A stretch of DNA of 64,000 nucleotides from an uncultured Pelagibacteraceae bacterium (GTDB taxonomy: Bacteria; Pseudomonadota; Alphaproteobacteria; Pelagibacterales; Pelagibacteraceae). The position numbers and the translations under genes are program-made. Each line of letters begins with the position of its first letter. Position 1 is the stretch's first letter. Under the pieces are notes generated by a model that saw only the letters and a program-made list of their open reading frames with translations, was not told where the DNA came from and searched no databases. Below, one piece after another: positions 1-8,907 of the stretch. The stretch spans positions 94,136-158,135 of the forward strand of contig CACLEJ010000003.1 in the NCBI GenBank assembly GCA_902605865.1. The letters are read 5' to 3'.

Positions 1-1
1 A

Positions 2-544
2 TCTCTAAACTCATTAAGAGCAGAGAATTTTATTAGTATAGAAAAGTTTAGTTTCGAGTTACCAGATGGATATGAATTATTTAATAAAAGTAACCTTTTT
101 GAGATCTATGATCATAATTATAAAGATCCATTAATAAAAAAGCAAATTAAGTTGGCTGAGGAATATTTAAAGAAACAAAAAGTAGAACTTCTTTATAATT
201 TTTCTAGTCATCCACTGAATAATATTAATATTTTAGTTTTTGACGCGAATTATAATGTTAATTCCAAGACAGTTAAAAAACAATGTAAAAAAATTTTAAG
301 AATTGAAAAAAAAGTAGGTAAAAGGAAAGTTAAATTAAATGAATGCAGAATGCACGATCAACCAACATTTGCAGATTGGTCAATGTATAGAGAAAATGAA
401 AGTTCTTTTATTGAAGGAGTGACCACTCAACAAATAATTTTTTTATACAAAAAAAAAGAGTATGTGATTACATCAGCGTGTTGGCAAAAATGTGATGAAA
501 CGACAAATGATCTTTTAAATTTAGTTAAATCAATTAAGTTTTAA
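2..544 (+). CDS. hypothetical protein, 5' end cut by window start
   Basis: The reading frame is open from base 2 to the stop at 542-544, so this is the 3' part of a longer gene. A TTG at 152 could be read as a start, but the codons before it (bases 2-151) are also a good coding sequence, so the true start lies outside the window. The visible 180 residues are hydrophilic and basic, with no membrane segment and no motif I recognise. Two cysteines and a tryptophan fall close together near the end (around SACWQKC). It converges with the Bax-inhibitor-like gene: its stop abuts the other gene's stop at 545. Function unknown. Confidence 0.75.
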   Translation, partial: SLNSLRAENFISIEKFSFELPDGYELFNKSNLFEIYDHNYKDPLIKKQIKLAEEYLKKQKVELLYNFSSHPLNNINILVFDANYNVNSKTVKKQCKKILRIEKKVGKRKVKLNECRMHDQPTFADWSMYRENESSFIEGVTTQQIIFLYKKKEYVITSACWQKCDETTNDLLNLVKSIKF

Positions 545-1303
545 TTATCTTCTTTGTCCGAATAATCTTAGTAGCATTATAAATAAATTTATAAAGTCTA
601 AATATAACGTCAAGGCACCCATAACAGCCTTTTTGCCCATTAGTTCTCCAGTGTCTGAAGCCGCATACATATTTTTTATTTTTTGCGTGTCGTATGCAGT
701 TAGGCCAACGAATACAAGAACACCAATAATTGAGATCGCGAAATACATCATTGATGATTTTAAAAAAATATTAACAATTGATGCAATTATAATACCAATT
801 AAACCCATCATTAAAAAAGACCCCATCTTAGTTAAATCTCTTTTTGTTGTGTAACCATAGATGCTCATTGCTCCAAATGTTGCTGAAGAAATAAAGAATA
901 CTCTTGTTACACTTAAACCTGTGTAAACTAGTAATATTGAAGAAAGAGATAATCCCATTAATGCAGCAAATACCCAGAAAGTTGTTTGAGCTCTTGAAGC
1001 ACTCATTTTATTAATTCCAAAACTCATATAAAAAACAATTCCTAATGGAGCTAACATTACAATCCATTTTAAACCTGATAAATAAATTGCATTTCCAAAT
1101 TCTGTTAATCCAACAATTGCTCCATTTGGATCTGTTACAACAGACATTTTAAATGATAAAAGTGCGATTATCCCAGTAAGCAAAACACCAGTTGCCATAT
1201 AGTTGTAAACTTTGAGCATGTAGGCTCTTAAGCCTTCATCCATAACAACAGTTTGTTTGGCCGTTGATGCTTTATTTAAAATATTATTTTTATTGAATTC
1301 CAT
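545..1303 (-). CDS. Bax inhibitor-1/YccA family membrane protein
   Basis: Integral inner-membrane protein of 252 residues with about seven hydrophobic segments after a roughly 30-residue polar N-terminus that ends near the conserved start of the fold (DEGLRAYMLKVYNYMATGVLLTGI). The C-terminal part has the family pattern of a charged turn (TAYDTQKIKNMYA) followed by a last membrane segment (TLYLDFINLFIMLLRLFG), where the paired acidic residues of the bacterial BI-1 family would lie. The family acts as pH-sensitive ion leak channels or as modulators of membrane proteases such as FtsH; the substrate here is unknown. Start ATG at 1303, single gene, divergent from the aldo/keto reductase. Confidence 0.9.
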   Translation of the reverse strand: MEFNKNNILNKASTAKQTVVMDEGLRAYMLKVYNYMATGVLLTGIIALLSFKMSVVTDPNGAIVGLTEFGNAIYLSGLKWIVMLAPLGIVFYMSFGINKMSASRAQTTFWVFAALMGLSLSSILLVYTGLSVTRVFFISSATFGAMSIYGYTTKRDLTKMGSFLMMGLIGIIIASIVNIFLKSSMMYFAISIIGVLVFVGLTAYDTQKIKNMYAASDTGELMGKKAVMGALTLYLDFINLFIMLLRLFGQRR

Positions 1304-1373
1304 GGTATTTATATAAGATTTTTTTTTAAGATTTTCAAGTCGTCAAAATAAATGTAACAAATACTACATAAGT

Positions 1374-2408
1374 ATGAATTATAAAAAACTAGGAAATACA
1401 GACCTAAATGTGAGTACAATTTGTCTTGGGACAATGACTTGGGGTGAACAAAATACCCAAAATGAGGCATTTGAACAAATGGATTACTCTTTAGATAATG
1501 GAGTAAATTTTTGGGATACGGCAGAGTTGTATGCCGTGCCCCCGAAAGCAGAAACATATGGTCATACTGAAAGTATTATTGGTAATTGGTTTGAAAAAAC
1601 AAAAAAAAGAAGAGACGTAATTCTTGCGTCCAAAGTGGGTGGTCCTAGCAGAAAATATATGAGAAACGGAGAGAACAGCTTCACTGGAAAGAATTTAGAG
1701 AATGCACTGCATGGAAGTCTAAAAAGATTAAAAACTGATTATATTGATCTTTATCAATTGCATTGGCCTGAAAGAAACGTAAATAACTTTGGAAGATTGG
1801 GTTATGAACATAAAGAAAATGACTGGAATAAATTTGAAGATGTTTTAGAAAATTTAAAAAAATTTATAGAGGAAGGCAAAATTAGGTATGTTGGTTTGTC
1901 AAATGAAACCCCATGGGGAGTTATGAATTATCTTCAACTTGCTAGAGATAAAGATTTACCAAGAATGATGTCAATTCAAAATCCATATAGTTTATTAAAC
2001 AGGTCTTATGAAGTTGGTTTAGCAGAAGTATCTATCAGAGAAAATATAGGGTGTTTGTCATATTCACCTTTGGCTAGTGGTTATTTAACAGGCAAATATA
2101 GAAATAAACAATTTCCAAAAGGATCAAGAATGGAAAGAGATTTTGATTTTTGGACAAGGTATAGAAAACCAAATATGGAAGAGGCTGTTGAAGATTATTA
2201 CAAAATTAGTCAAAAATTTGATCTGGATATGAGTCAAATGTCTATAAAATTCTGTGAAGTTCAAGACTTTATGACTAGCGTAATTATTGGAGCAACAACT
2301 ATGGAGCAGTTGAAAACTAACGTAGAAAGTGTAAAAGTGAATCTTGATAGTGAAGTAATAAAAGAAATAAATAATGTACAAAAAAAATATCCTAATCCAT
2401 GTCCATAA
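1374..2408 (+). CDS. aldo/keto reductase (Tas-like)
   Basis: NAD(P)H-dependent aldo/keto reductase of 344 residues, the normal length for the Tas subgroup. The N-terminus (MNYKKLGNTDLNVSTICLGTMTWG) and the catalytic segment FWDTAELYAVPP carry the conserved Asp and Tyr; the Lys of ASKVGGPSR and the His of LYQLHWP complete the usual tetrad. The C-terminal part contains the cofactor-binding stretch VIIGATTMEQLKTNV. The physiological carbonyl substrate cannot be read from the sequence. Its last 10 bases overlap the start of the IalB-like gene, so the two, and argG behind them, are probably cotranscribed. Confidence 0.93.
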   Translation: MNYKKLGNTDLNVSTICLGTMTWGEQNTQNEAFEQMDYSLDNGVNFWDTAELYAVPPKAETYGHTESIIGNWFEKTKKRRDVILASKVGGPSRKYMRNGENSFTGKNLENALHGSLKRLKTDYIDLYQLHWPERNVNNFGRLGYEHKENDWNKFEDVLENLKKFIEEGKIRYVGLSNETPWGVMNYLQLARDKDLPRMMSIQNPYSLLNRSYEVGLAEVSIRENIGCLSYSPLASGYLTGKYRNKQFPKGSRMERDFDFWTRYRKPNMEEAVEDYYKISQKFDLDMSQMSIKFCEVQDFMTSVIIGATTMEQLKTNVESVKVNLDSEVIKEINNVQKKYPNPCP

Positions 2409-2911
2409 TTAAAAAAATATTTGTAAAAACACTAATATTTTCTGCATTTTCAATAACTTTTGCTCAGTCTGAAGATTTAACAAAATTAGGTACATTTAAA
2501 GACTGGAATGCAGTTGCAGTTTTTAATGAAACTGGCAAAATCTGTTTCGCTTATTCCGTTCCAGTTAGACAATCTCCTAAAGCGAGTAATAGAGAAGCTA
2601 GATTATTTGTTTCATTTAGACCTGAAGACAAAATTTCAGATGAAGTGAGCATAACATCTGGTTACGATTTTAATCCACAAAACTCTATTTTAGCCACATC
2701 GGGTAAATCTAAATTTGAATTTGATCTACCACAAAATAAATTTGCTTGGATTTCAAGTGGAAAAACAGAACAAAAAATAATTAAAAGAATGAAAAAGGCA
2801 TCTAGACTAATGATAACTGCTTATAAACAAAGTGGTACTCAAACTACTGATGACTATTCTTTAATGGGTTTTACAAAAGCTTATAACGCTGCAAAAAAAA
2901 GCTGCACTTAA
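2399..2911 (+). CDS. invasion-associated locus B (IalB) family secreted protein
   Basis: A 170-residue protein with an N-terminal signal peptide (hydrophobic core around residues 8-20, likely cleavage after FAQS). The mature part resembles the IalB family: an opening FKDWNAV, a cysteine in the first strand (GKICFAYS), a central SVTSGYDF-like strand and a closing FTKAYNAAKKSC. The two cysteines could form a disulfide in the periplasm. IalB proteins are common in alphaproteobacteria, also free-living ones, and no virulence role is implied. The gene overlaps the reductase upstream and its stop is directly followed by the argG start. Confidence 0.8.
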   Translation: MSIIKKIFVKTLIFSAFSITFAQSEDLTKLGTFKDWNAVAVFNETGKICFAYSVPVRQSPKASNREARLFVSFRPEDKISDEVSITSGYDFNPQNSILATSGKSKFEFDLPQNKFAWISSGKTEQKIIKRMKKASRLMITAYKQSGTQTTDDYSLMGFTKAYNAAKKSCT

Positions 2912-4096
2912 ATGAAAAGACAAAAGAAGATTGTACTCGCCTATTCAGGTGGTTTGGATACGTCTATTATTCTTAAATGGCTTCAGGAAAATTATGATGC
3001 CGAAGTTATAGCATACACTGCTGATGTTGGACAGGAAATGCATAGAAAAAAAATAATTAAGAATGCAAAAAAATTGGGAGTTAAAAAAATCATAATTCAA
3101 GATTTAAAGAACATTTTTGTAAAGGATTATGTATATCCAATGATTAGAGGTCATGCTCTTTATGAAGGTGTTTATTTATTAGGAACATCAATTGCTAGAC
3201 CATTAATTGCAAAAGATCAAATTAGAGTAGCTAAAAAATTTAATGCTTATGCTGTCTCACATGGTTCAACAGGAAAAGGAAATGATCAAGTAAGATTTGA
3301 ATTAGGATATCATTACTTTGGTCCTAAAATTAAAATAATTGCGCCATGGAGAATTTGGAAATTAAAATCAAGAACCGATCTTATTAATTATGCAAAAAAA
3401 CATGGAATACCAATTCCAAAAGACAAAAAAGGTGCACCACCTTTTTCGGTTGATGATAATTTATTTCATACTTCTACAGAGGGAAAAGTTTTAGAAAATC
3501 CTAGAAATTCAGCACCTGAATTTATTTTTCAAAGAACAACCTCTCCTGAAAAAGCTCCAAATAAGGCAAGTTTTATAACAATTAATTATAAGAACGGCGA
3601 CCCAGTAGGTTTGAATGGAAAAAAGTTATCTCCAGCCAAAGTATTGAGTAAACTCAATCAATTAGCTGGCAAAAATGGAATAGGAAGAGTGGATTTAGTC
3701 GAGAATAGATTTATTGGAATAAAGTCTAGAGGAGTTTATGAAACTCCTGGAGGAACATTATTGCTTGTGGCACACAGAGCAATAGAATCTGTTACTCTAG
3801 ATAAAGATACAATGCATAAAAAAGATGAGGTTATGCCGAGGTATGCAGAGCTCGTTTATAATGGTTATTGGTATTCTAAGGAAAGATTTAAACTACAAAA
3901 AATAGTCGATCTAAAAAGAAATAAAGTGAATGGATCAGTTAAACTAAAACTTTATAAAGGTAATATTACAATTCAATCAAGACAAACTTCCAGTAATGCT
4001 TACTCAATGAAAAAAGTCTCTTTCGAGGAAAATAAAACTTTCAACAAATCAAACGTTGAAAGATTTATCAACTTGCATAAGAAAAAATTAAGATAA
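2912..4096 (+). CDS. argG: argininosuccinate synthase
   Basis: Joins citrulline and aspartate with ATP to form argininosuccinate, the penultimate step of arginine synthesis, in the cytosol. The ATP-pyrophosphatase P-loop is seen at residues 8-17 (AYSGGLDTSI); further family signatures are GTSIARPLIAK and the stretch SHGSTGKGNDQVRFE, which binds citrulline and aspartate. Length 394, close to the family's usual 400. The ATG directly follows the stop codon of the IalB-like gene with no spacer, so translation is probably coupled. No other arg genes are in the window. Confidence 0.98.
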   Translation: MKRQKKIVLAYSGGLDTSIILKWLQENYDAEVIAYTADVGQEMHRKKIIKNAKKLGVKKIIIQDLKNIFVKDYVYPMIRGHALYEGVYLLGTSIARPLIAKDQIRVAKKFNAYAVSHGSTGKGNDQVRFELGYHYFGPKIKIIAPWRIWKLKSRTDLINYAKKHGIPIPKDKKGAPPFSVDDNLFHTSTEGKVLENPRNSAPEFIFQRTTSPEKAPNKASFITINYKNGDPVGLNGKKLSPAKVLSKLNQLAGKNGIGRVDLVENRFIGIKSRGVYETPGGTLLLVAHRAIESVTLDKDTMHKKDEVMPRYAELVYNGYWYSKERFKLQKIVDLKRNKVNGSVKLKLYKGNITIQSRQTSSNAYSMKKVSFEENKTFNKSNVERFINLHKKKLR

Positions 4097-4181
4097 AATA
4101 AAGAAATTATTTTCCAATAATAAAAGACTCCAGTTTGGTTTTTTTGAGCTCTTTACATTTTTAAAATTTAAATTATTAAAA

Positions 4182-5339
4182 ATGAAATTTAAAATTATGA
4201 ATTTAAAACCAACAAGACAAACAGCTATTGAAAATCTCAATACCTTTATTGAAGAGAATTTAGAGGAATATTCAAGGCTAAGAAATTTTGATTTTGGTCC
4301 CGATAAACGATCTAACACATCTTGCTTATCACCATATATAACACATGGAGTGATTAATGAAAAGGAAGTGATTAGTAAATCACTAGAAAGATTTTCCTTT
4401 TCAAAAAATGAAAAATTTATTCAAGAAGTTCTATGGAGAACTTATTGGAAAGGATGGATGGAACTTCGATCTGGAGTATGGGATGATTATTTATTAGATT
4501 TAAAAAGAATAAAAGAAGATTTTAAAGATAATAAAAGTTACTTAAATGCCATTGAAGGTAAAACTAACATTGAATGTTTTAATGAGTGGGTAAATGAATT
4601 AAAGACTTATAATTATTTGCATAATCATACCAGAATGTGGTTTGCGAGCATTTGGATATTTACACTAAACCTACCTTGGCAACTTGGTGCAGAGTTTTTT
4701 ATGCAACACTTGTATGACGGTGATACTGCATCAAATACTTTAGGTTGGCGTTGGGTTGCAGGTATTCAAACTCAAGGGAAACATTATCTTGCAAGTGAAT
4801 GGAATATAAAAAAATTTACAAATAATAGATTTGAAAATATAAAACTTAACGAAAATGCACCCCCAATAATAAGTGATAAAAATTATACTATTCTTCTTAA
4901 AACTTTTGAAAATCCGATAAATATTGAAGAAAAAAACTTATTAGTTTTTGAAAATAACTTAGCATTTGAAATCACTGACTTTGCAATTCAAAAATTCAAA
5001 AAAATTCTTCTTATTGATAATAAAAATGAAAATAGAAATATTAAACTCAGTGAAAATGTATTGAATTTTAAGGTTAGTTTAATTGAGGAACAAAAGAAAA
5101 GGTTAGAGGAAAAATCAATTAATTGTGAGATTATTGATATAAACGGAATTAAAAACTTAGAAAGTTGTTACTGCCTTTATCCAACCGTTGGAGAAAATTT
5201 AGATTACATAAATCAAAACTCACTAAAAAATATTGAGTTTCTTTATAGAAAATTAGATCAAAATTCATGGAAGTTTTGTAACAAAGGTTTTTTTAACTTT
5301 AAAAAATATATTCCTAAAATAGTTGAAAACCTTGAATAA
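4182..5339 (+). CDS. photolyase/cryptochrome-like FAD-binding protein with unusual domain order
   Basis: Residues 10-225 match the FAD-binding helical domain of DNA photolyases and cryptochromes: SCLSPY (47-52), EVLWRTYWKGW (82-92), HNHTRMWFASIW (147-158) and DGDTASNTLGWRWVAG (179-194). The usual N-terminal antenna-binding alpha/beta domain is absent in front. Instead about 155 residues follow (230-385) that look like an alternating alpha/beta fold, with LLVFENNLAFEI, then ILLIDN, then an EEQKKRLEEK helix, reminiscent of that missing domain. A light-driven DNA repair or light-sensing role is likely from the family but unproven. A second ATG at 4197 (MNLKPTRQ) fits the family N-terminus equally well and may be the true start. 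Confidence 0.85.
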   Translation: MKFKIMNLKPTRQTAIENLNTFIEENLEEYSRLRNFDFGPDKRSNTSCLSPYITHGVINEKEVISKSLERFSFSKNEKFIQEVLWRTYWKGWMELRSGVWDDYLLDLKRIKEDFKDNKSYLNAIEGKTNIECFNEWVNELKTYNYLHNHTRMWFASIWIFTLNLPWQLGAEFFMQHLYDGDTASNTLGWRWVAGIQTQGKHYLASEWNIKKFTNNRFENIKLNENAPPIISDKNYTILLKTFENPINIEEKNLLVFENNLAFEITDFAIQKFKKILLIDNKNENRNIKLSENVLNFKVSLIEEQKKRLEEKSINCEIIDINGIKNLESCYCLYPTVGENLDYINQNSLKNIEFLYRKLDQNSWKFCNKGFFNFKKYIPKIVENLE

Positions 5340-5380
5340 ATTGTAATTGAAATTTTTTTAATTTATGAGATAAAAATGAT

Positions 5381-5617
5381 ATGCAAAACCCACAAATACT
5401 AGAAATAATTGATAATTTAAAAGGTAGAAAAAATTACGAAGAAAAAAAAGCCTCTAAGCTAGGGTTTAAATCTCTTTATGCATATTTTGAAAATAAACTT
5501 TTACAAGAAAAAATTACCCTAGAAGAAAGTGCAAAAGAGTTAGAAATAGCAAAGGCTGAAGCAGCGTTATTAAATGAAAAAAAAAGCAAGCCAAAAAAAA
5601 CTTGCGGCTGTTGCTAA
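5381..5617 (+). CDS. small helical protein with Cys-rich C-terminus
   Basis: A 78-residue protein I do not recognise as a named family. It is predicted mostly helical and charged, and ends in a lysine-rich stretch followed by the tail TCGCC, three cysteines in the last four residues. Such a tail could bind metal or take part in thiol chemistry; this is inference. It starts 41 bases after the photolyase-like gene and could be its operon partner. Its TAA stop shares the CTAA at 5614-5617 with the stop of the convergent metallo-hydrolase gene. Confidence 0.7.
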   Translation: MQNPQILEIIDNLKGRKNYEEKKASKLGFKSLYAYFENKLLQEKITLEESAKELEIAKAEAALLNEKKSKPKKTCGCC

Positions 5618-6672
5618 AGTCCTAAACTTTTAAGAGACTGAAATTCTCCAATTTTGAAAATAATTGCATCCTCTCTTTTAAAACCATATTCTTCAGCATT
5701 ATTTTTAAATCTAACTGGAGGTTCCATTATTGGTTCTAAAGATAAAACAAAAGTTCCCCAATGCATCCCTAATACTTTTTTGCTTTTTAGATCTCTTGCA
5801 ATACTGAGAGCTTCTTCGGGATTGGTGTGGTAAGAAGATTTATCTTTATTTGGAGATAATGGATAAAAATTATAAGCACCAATATTAATAAAAGTTAAAT
5901 CAATAGGCCCATACTTTTCACCTAATTCTTTATAAACATTTCCTACACCAGTGTCACACGCAAAAAGTATTTTTTTATTTTTATATTCGATTAAGAAATT
6001 TCCCCATAATGTTTTGTTAGTATCAGTCAAACTTCTTTTCGACCAGTGAATTGCGGGTACTAGTGTTACTTTTAGGTTTTCATTAACTTTGATTTCATCA
6101 TACCAATCCATTTCGTTTACATCTTTATATTTGTTTCTTGTAAAATATTTTCCAAGTTTTAAAGGAAGTAGAACCTTTGTGTCTTTGAAAGGAAATTTTC
6201 TAATGGTAGTCATATCTTGGTGATCGTAATGATTATGTGTAAGAAGAAATAAATCAGTTTTTGGAATTTCATTTAAGTTTAAGGCTGTTTTAGTAAATCT
6301 TTTTGGACCAAAAATTAAAGGTCCTGCATTTTTTGAAAAGACTGGATCAGTTATTATTGTTGTATTTCCAAGCTTAATTAAGAAAGTTGCATGTCCTATC
6401 CAGCCAACATAATCTTCATTTTTTAGATTTTCTAAATCTAAAAGTACTTTTTGTTTTTTAACAACGTGATCTTCAGGAATAGCCATATCAAGTTTTTTTT
6501 TTTCCTTATTAAATATTTTAAATGACCACTTAAAATTTGAGTTTCTTTCTGGAGATCCTTCAGGATTCCTAAAACTACCGTCTGGTAAATGATGATAAGG
6601 TGTTTTTTCCATAGCTAATATAAAAGAATTATAAATAAAAAATATAACAATTAAAATTGTTAACTTTGACAA
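5614..6672 (-). CDS. MBL-fold metallo-hydrolase (UlaG/NAPE-PLD-like)
   Basis: A 352-residue metallo-beta-lactamase-fold hydrolase. It begins with a hydrophobic signal or anchor segment (residues 3-19), then the NAPE-PLD-like opening (HHLPDGSFRNPEGSP). Metal-site motifs are visible in order: GHATFLIKLGNTTIITDPVFS, the signature THNHYDHQD (HxHxDH), PAIHWSKRS, ACDTGVG and LGMHWGTF. The family includes phosphodiesterases and lactonases such as UlaG and NAPE-phospholipase D; the signal segment suggests an envelope location. It is the last gene of the hemC-to-folD leftward run, 6 bases after folD. Confidence 0.88.
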   Translation of the reverse strand: MSKLTILIVIFFIYNSFILAMEKTPYHHLPDGSFRNPEGSPERNSNFKWSFKIFNKEKKKLDMAIPEDHVVKKQKVLLDLENLKNEDYVGWIGHATFLIKLGNTTIITDPVFSKNAGPLIFGPKRFTKTALNLNEIPKTDLFLLTHNHYDHQDMTTIRKFPFKDTKVLLPLKLGKYFTRNKYKDVNEMDWYDEIKVNENLKVTLVPAIHWSKRSLTDTNKTLWGNFLIEYKNKKILFACDTGVGNVYKELGEKYGPIDLTFINIGAYNFYPLSPNKDKSSYHTNPEEALSIARDLKSKKVLGMHWGTFVLSLEPIMEPPVRFKNNAEEYGFKREDAIIFKIGEFQSLKSLGL

Positions 6673-6678
6673 TAATCT

Positions 6679-7527
6679 TTAGTTGTTTAAGGTTCTTTTG
6701 AAACACTCAATTGTATTTTTTAACAAACAAGCAATTGTCATTGGTCCAACTCCTCCTGGAACTGGAGTTAAAGCTTTTGCAACTTTTGAAACCTCTTCAA
6801 AATCAACATCACCTACTAAACCATTTTCTGTTTTGTTTATTCCAACATCAATAACTATTGCATCTTTTTTCACCCAATTACCTTTTATAAGTTCAGGAAT
6901 TCCAACAGCAGCAACAATAACATCTGCTTCTAAACATTCATGCTGAAGGTCTTTTGTTTTTGAGTGAGTAATTGTTACCGTACAATCTTCTTGAAGTAAA
7001 AGTTGTGCCATAGCTTTACCATTCAAGTTTGACCGCCCAATCATTACAGCTTTTTTTCCTGTTAAGTTAGGTTCTATTTTTTTTAATAAATAATAACATC
7101 CAAGAGGTGTACAAGGAATTGAACCTTGGTATCCAGATGAAAGATTGCCAACATTCATAGGATGTAAACCATCAACATCTTTGTGTGGTGAGATAGTTTC
7201 TATAACGTGTTGCTTGTTAATATGTTTTGGAAGCGGCAATTGAACCAAAATTCCTGAAACAGTTTCATCTTTGTTAAGTTCTTCAATTTTATCTAAGACT
7301 GTTTTTTCATCTACAGTATCTGGGTATTTAATAACTTCAGATTTTAAACCAACTTGCGTTGCTGATTTTTCTTTATTTCTTACATAAATCTGACTTGGAG
7401 CTAAATCTCCGATTAAGATTACTGTAAGACCTGGAACTTTGTTATATTTTTCTCTCAGGCCATCTACTTCAGTTTTTAATTCTTCTCTAAGTTCAGCCGA
7501 TTGTTTTTTTCCGTCTATTAAAATCAT
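6679..7527 (-). CDS. folD: bifunctional methylenetetrahydrofolate dehydrogenase/cyclohydrolase
   Basis: Interconverts 5,10-methylene-THF, methenyl-THF and 10-formyl-THF with NADP+, supplying one-carbon units. Signatures: the catalytic-Lys region YVRNKEKSA, GILVQLPLPKHI, the NADP-binding loop GRSNLNGKAMAQLLL and the C-terminal PVPGGVGPMTIA. An in-frame ATG at 7569 would add 14 hydrophobic residues that overlap yggT; the family N-terminus (MILIDGKKQSAELREEL) points to the ATG at 7527 instead, 5 bases beyond the yggT stop. With this start the length is 282, normal for FolD. Confidence 0.97.
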   Translation of the reverse strand: MILIDGKKQSAELREELKTEVDGLREKYNKVPGLTVILIGDLAPSQIYVRNKEKSATQVGLKSEVIKYPDTVDEKTVLDKIEELNKDETVSGILVQLPLPKHINKQHVIETISPHKDVDGLHPMNVGNLSSGYQGSIPCTPLGCYYLLKKIEPNLTGKKAVMIGRSNLNGKAMAQLLLQEDCTVTITHSKTKDLQHECLEADVIVAAVGIPELIKGNWVKKDAIVIDVGINKTENGLVGDVDFEEVSKVAKALTPVPGGVGPMTIACLLKNTIECFKRTLNN

Positions 7528-7532
7528 GATTA

Positions 7533-7823
7533 TTAAAAAATAAGTGGTGCTATGTAGAGTTTCATACACATTTCTACAAACCAGATCAACAAAAGAAGAA
7601 TAATAGGTGATATATCAAAAGCACCTAGACTTGGCAAAAAGCCCCTTATTTTATTAAGTATTGGATCAGTAAGCTTATAAGTAAACTCTAATATTGAATA
7701 AACAAATCTATTTGAAGTATTTAAAACATTAAAAGCTATTAACCAGCTTATAACAACGTTAGCGATTACTACATAAGAATACAATTTTAATAATTGTAAA
7801 GCTAAATAAAAAATAGCTATCAT
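7533..7823 (-). CDS. YggT family inner-membrane protein
   Basis: A 96-residue membrane protein with two hydrophobic hairpin segments (about 3-30 and 65-90). The loop between them carries the YggT signature: an early SWLIAFN, then TDPILNKIRGFLPSLGAFDISPIILLLLI. Family members are linked to osmotic or turgor functions and cell-surface biogenesis, without a defined activity. Its start overlaps the mscS-like stop by 4 bases, so it is coupled to a mechanosensitive channel. A second YggT-like gene lies at 17051-17401. Confidence 0.88.
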   Translation of the reverse strand: MIAIFYLALQLLKLYSYVVIANVVISWLIAFNVLNTSNRFVYSILEFTYKLTDPILNKIRGFLPSLGAFDISPIILLLLIWFVEMCMKLYIAPLIF

Positions 7824-8905
7824 TTCTTCTCTACATATACAGAAGTGCTTGGGAAAGCAAAAGACGCTTTATTACCCTCAACAATTTCTTTAATTTTAAT
7901 TGCCAGTCTTTCTTTAACCAACAACATCTCGCTCCAACTATTTGTTTTTGTATAACATCTTACATACATATCTATTGAGCTATCAGCGAATTTATCAACT
8001 CTTACAGAAACACCAACTTTAGTGTCATAATCTTCTGAACTATTTATAAAATCTTCTATCTCATTTCTTATAGTTTTTAATTGTTCAACGGTAGAGTCGT
8101 ACTGAAGAGTTATCGTCCAACTAATTCTCCAATTTGTAATTTGACTTTTATTAATTACAGCATTCTCTGCGAACTGGAAATTTGGAATAATTGCTAAAGA
8201 CTTGTCAAATTTTCTTATAACAGTTGATCTAAAACCTATTTTTTCAACTACACCCTCAATTATTCCTTCAACTTCAATCCAATCACCCATTTTAAATCTT
8301 TTTTCAACAAGTACTAAAATTCCTGATATTAAATTTTTGAATAAATCTTGTGCTCCTAAAGCAACTGCAACACCGAATAAACCAAGTCCTGCAATAATTG
8401 GACCAATTTTTATTCCCCATAATTCTAAAACAGCTGCAGCTCCTAAGATTAAAATTAAAATTTTTAATGATTTAATAATCCAGCCAATTAGTTCTCTAGT
8501 TAAAATTTTATCAAATCCACTTAGTATGTAGGAAATTGGTTCAATAATTTGATGAATAATCCAAAAAAGTAAAATCGTTATCAGCGTTCTATTTACATTA
8601 TCTAAAAATAATCTCGTATCTTCTGCAAAAGACATATAGTAACTTGCAAAAAATACTCCAAGAACAATTGGAAGAAATCTAGCTGGCCCCTCCATTGCCT
8701 TAACGAAGGTATCATCAAGTTTATTTGTAGTTCTCTTAGTAATTAGTTCTAATTTTTTAATGATTAATTTGCTAATTAACCCTCTAAAAACTAAGAATAT
8801 GAAGAATATTCCAAGACCTATTAAGATCTCAACAAAGTTTACACCTAAAATTCCCTTTTGCCATACAGACAAAAAAAGTCCTGAAAAATTCTCAAAAACA
8901 CCCAT
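7820..8905 (-). CDS. MscS-family mechanosensitive ion channel
   Basis: A 361-residue channel of the MscS superfamily in the inner membrane. There are about five hydrophobic segments (roughly residues 20-180). The pore-lining helix is the Gly/Ala-rich stretch IIAGLGLFGVAVALGAQDLFKNLISGI, followed by the beta domain (FKMGDWIEVEGIIEGVVEKIGFRSTVIR) and a C-terminal alpha/beta domain that samples solute. Likely releases small solutes upon osmotic downshift. It sits 2 bases after hemD and overlaps yggT by 4 bases; the hem-mscS link is probably genome packing rather than shared function. Confidence 0.93.
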   Translation of the reverse strand: MGVFENFSGLFLSVWQKGILGVNFVEILIGLGIFFIFLVFRGLISKLIIKKLELITKRTTNKLDDTFVKAMEGPARFLPIVLGVFFASYYMSFAEDTRLFLDNVNRTLITILLFWIIHQIIEPISYILSGFDKILTRELIGWIIKSLKILILILGAAAVLELWGIKIGPIIAGLGLFGVAVALGAQDLFKNLISGILVLVEKRFKMGDWIEVEGIIEGVVEKIGFRSTVIRKFDKSLAIIPNFQFAENAVINKSQITNWRISWTITLQYDSTVEQLKTIRNEIEDFINSSEDYDTKVGVSVRVDKFADSSIDMYVRCYTKTNSWSEMLLVKERLAIKIKEIVEGNKASFAFPSTSVYVEKK

Positions 8906-8907
8906 GG

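Noticed and set aside
152..544. TTG at 152 as the start of the first gene
   Set aside because: The same frame is open back to base 2 with normal coding composition, so the gene is cut by the window edge rather than starting here.
7528..7569. Longer N-terminus for FolD
   Set aside because: The extra 14 residues are hydrophobic, overlap yggT and are not part of the FolD family; the ATG at 7527 fits.
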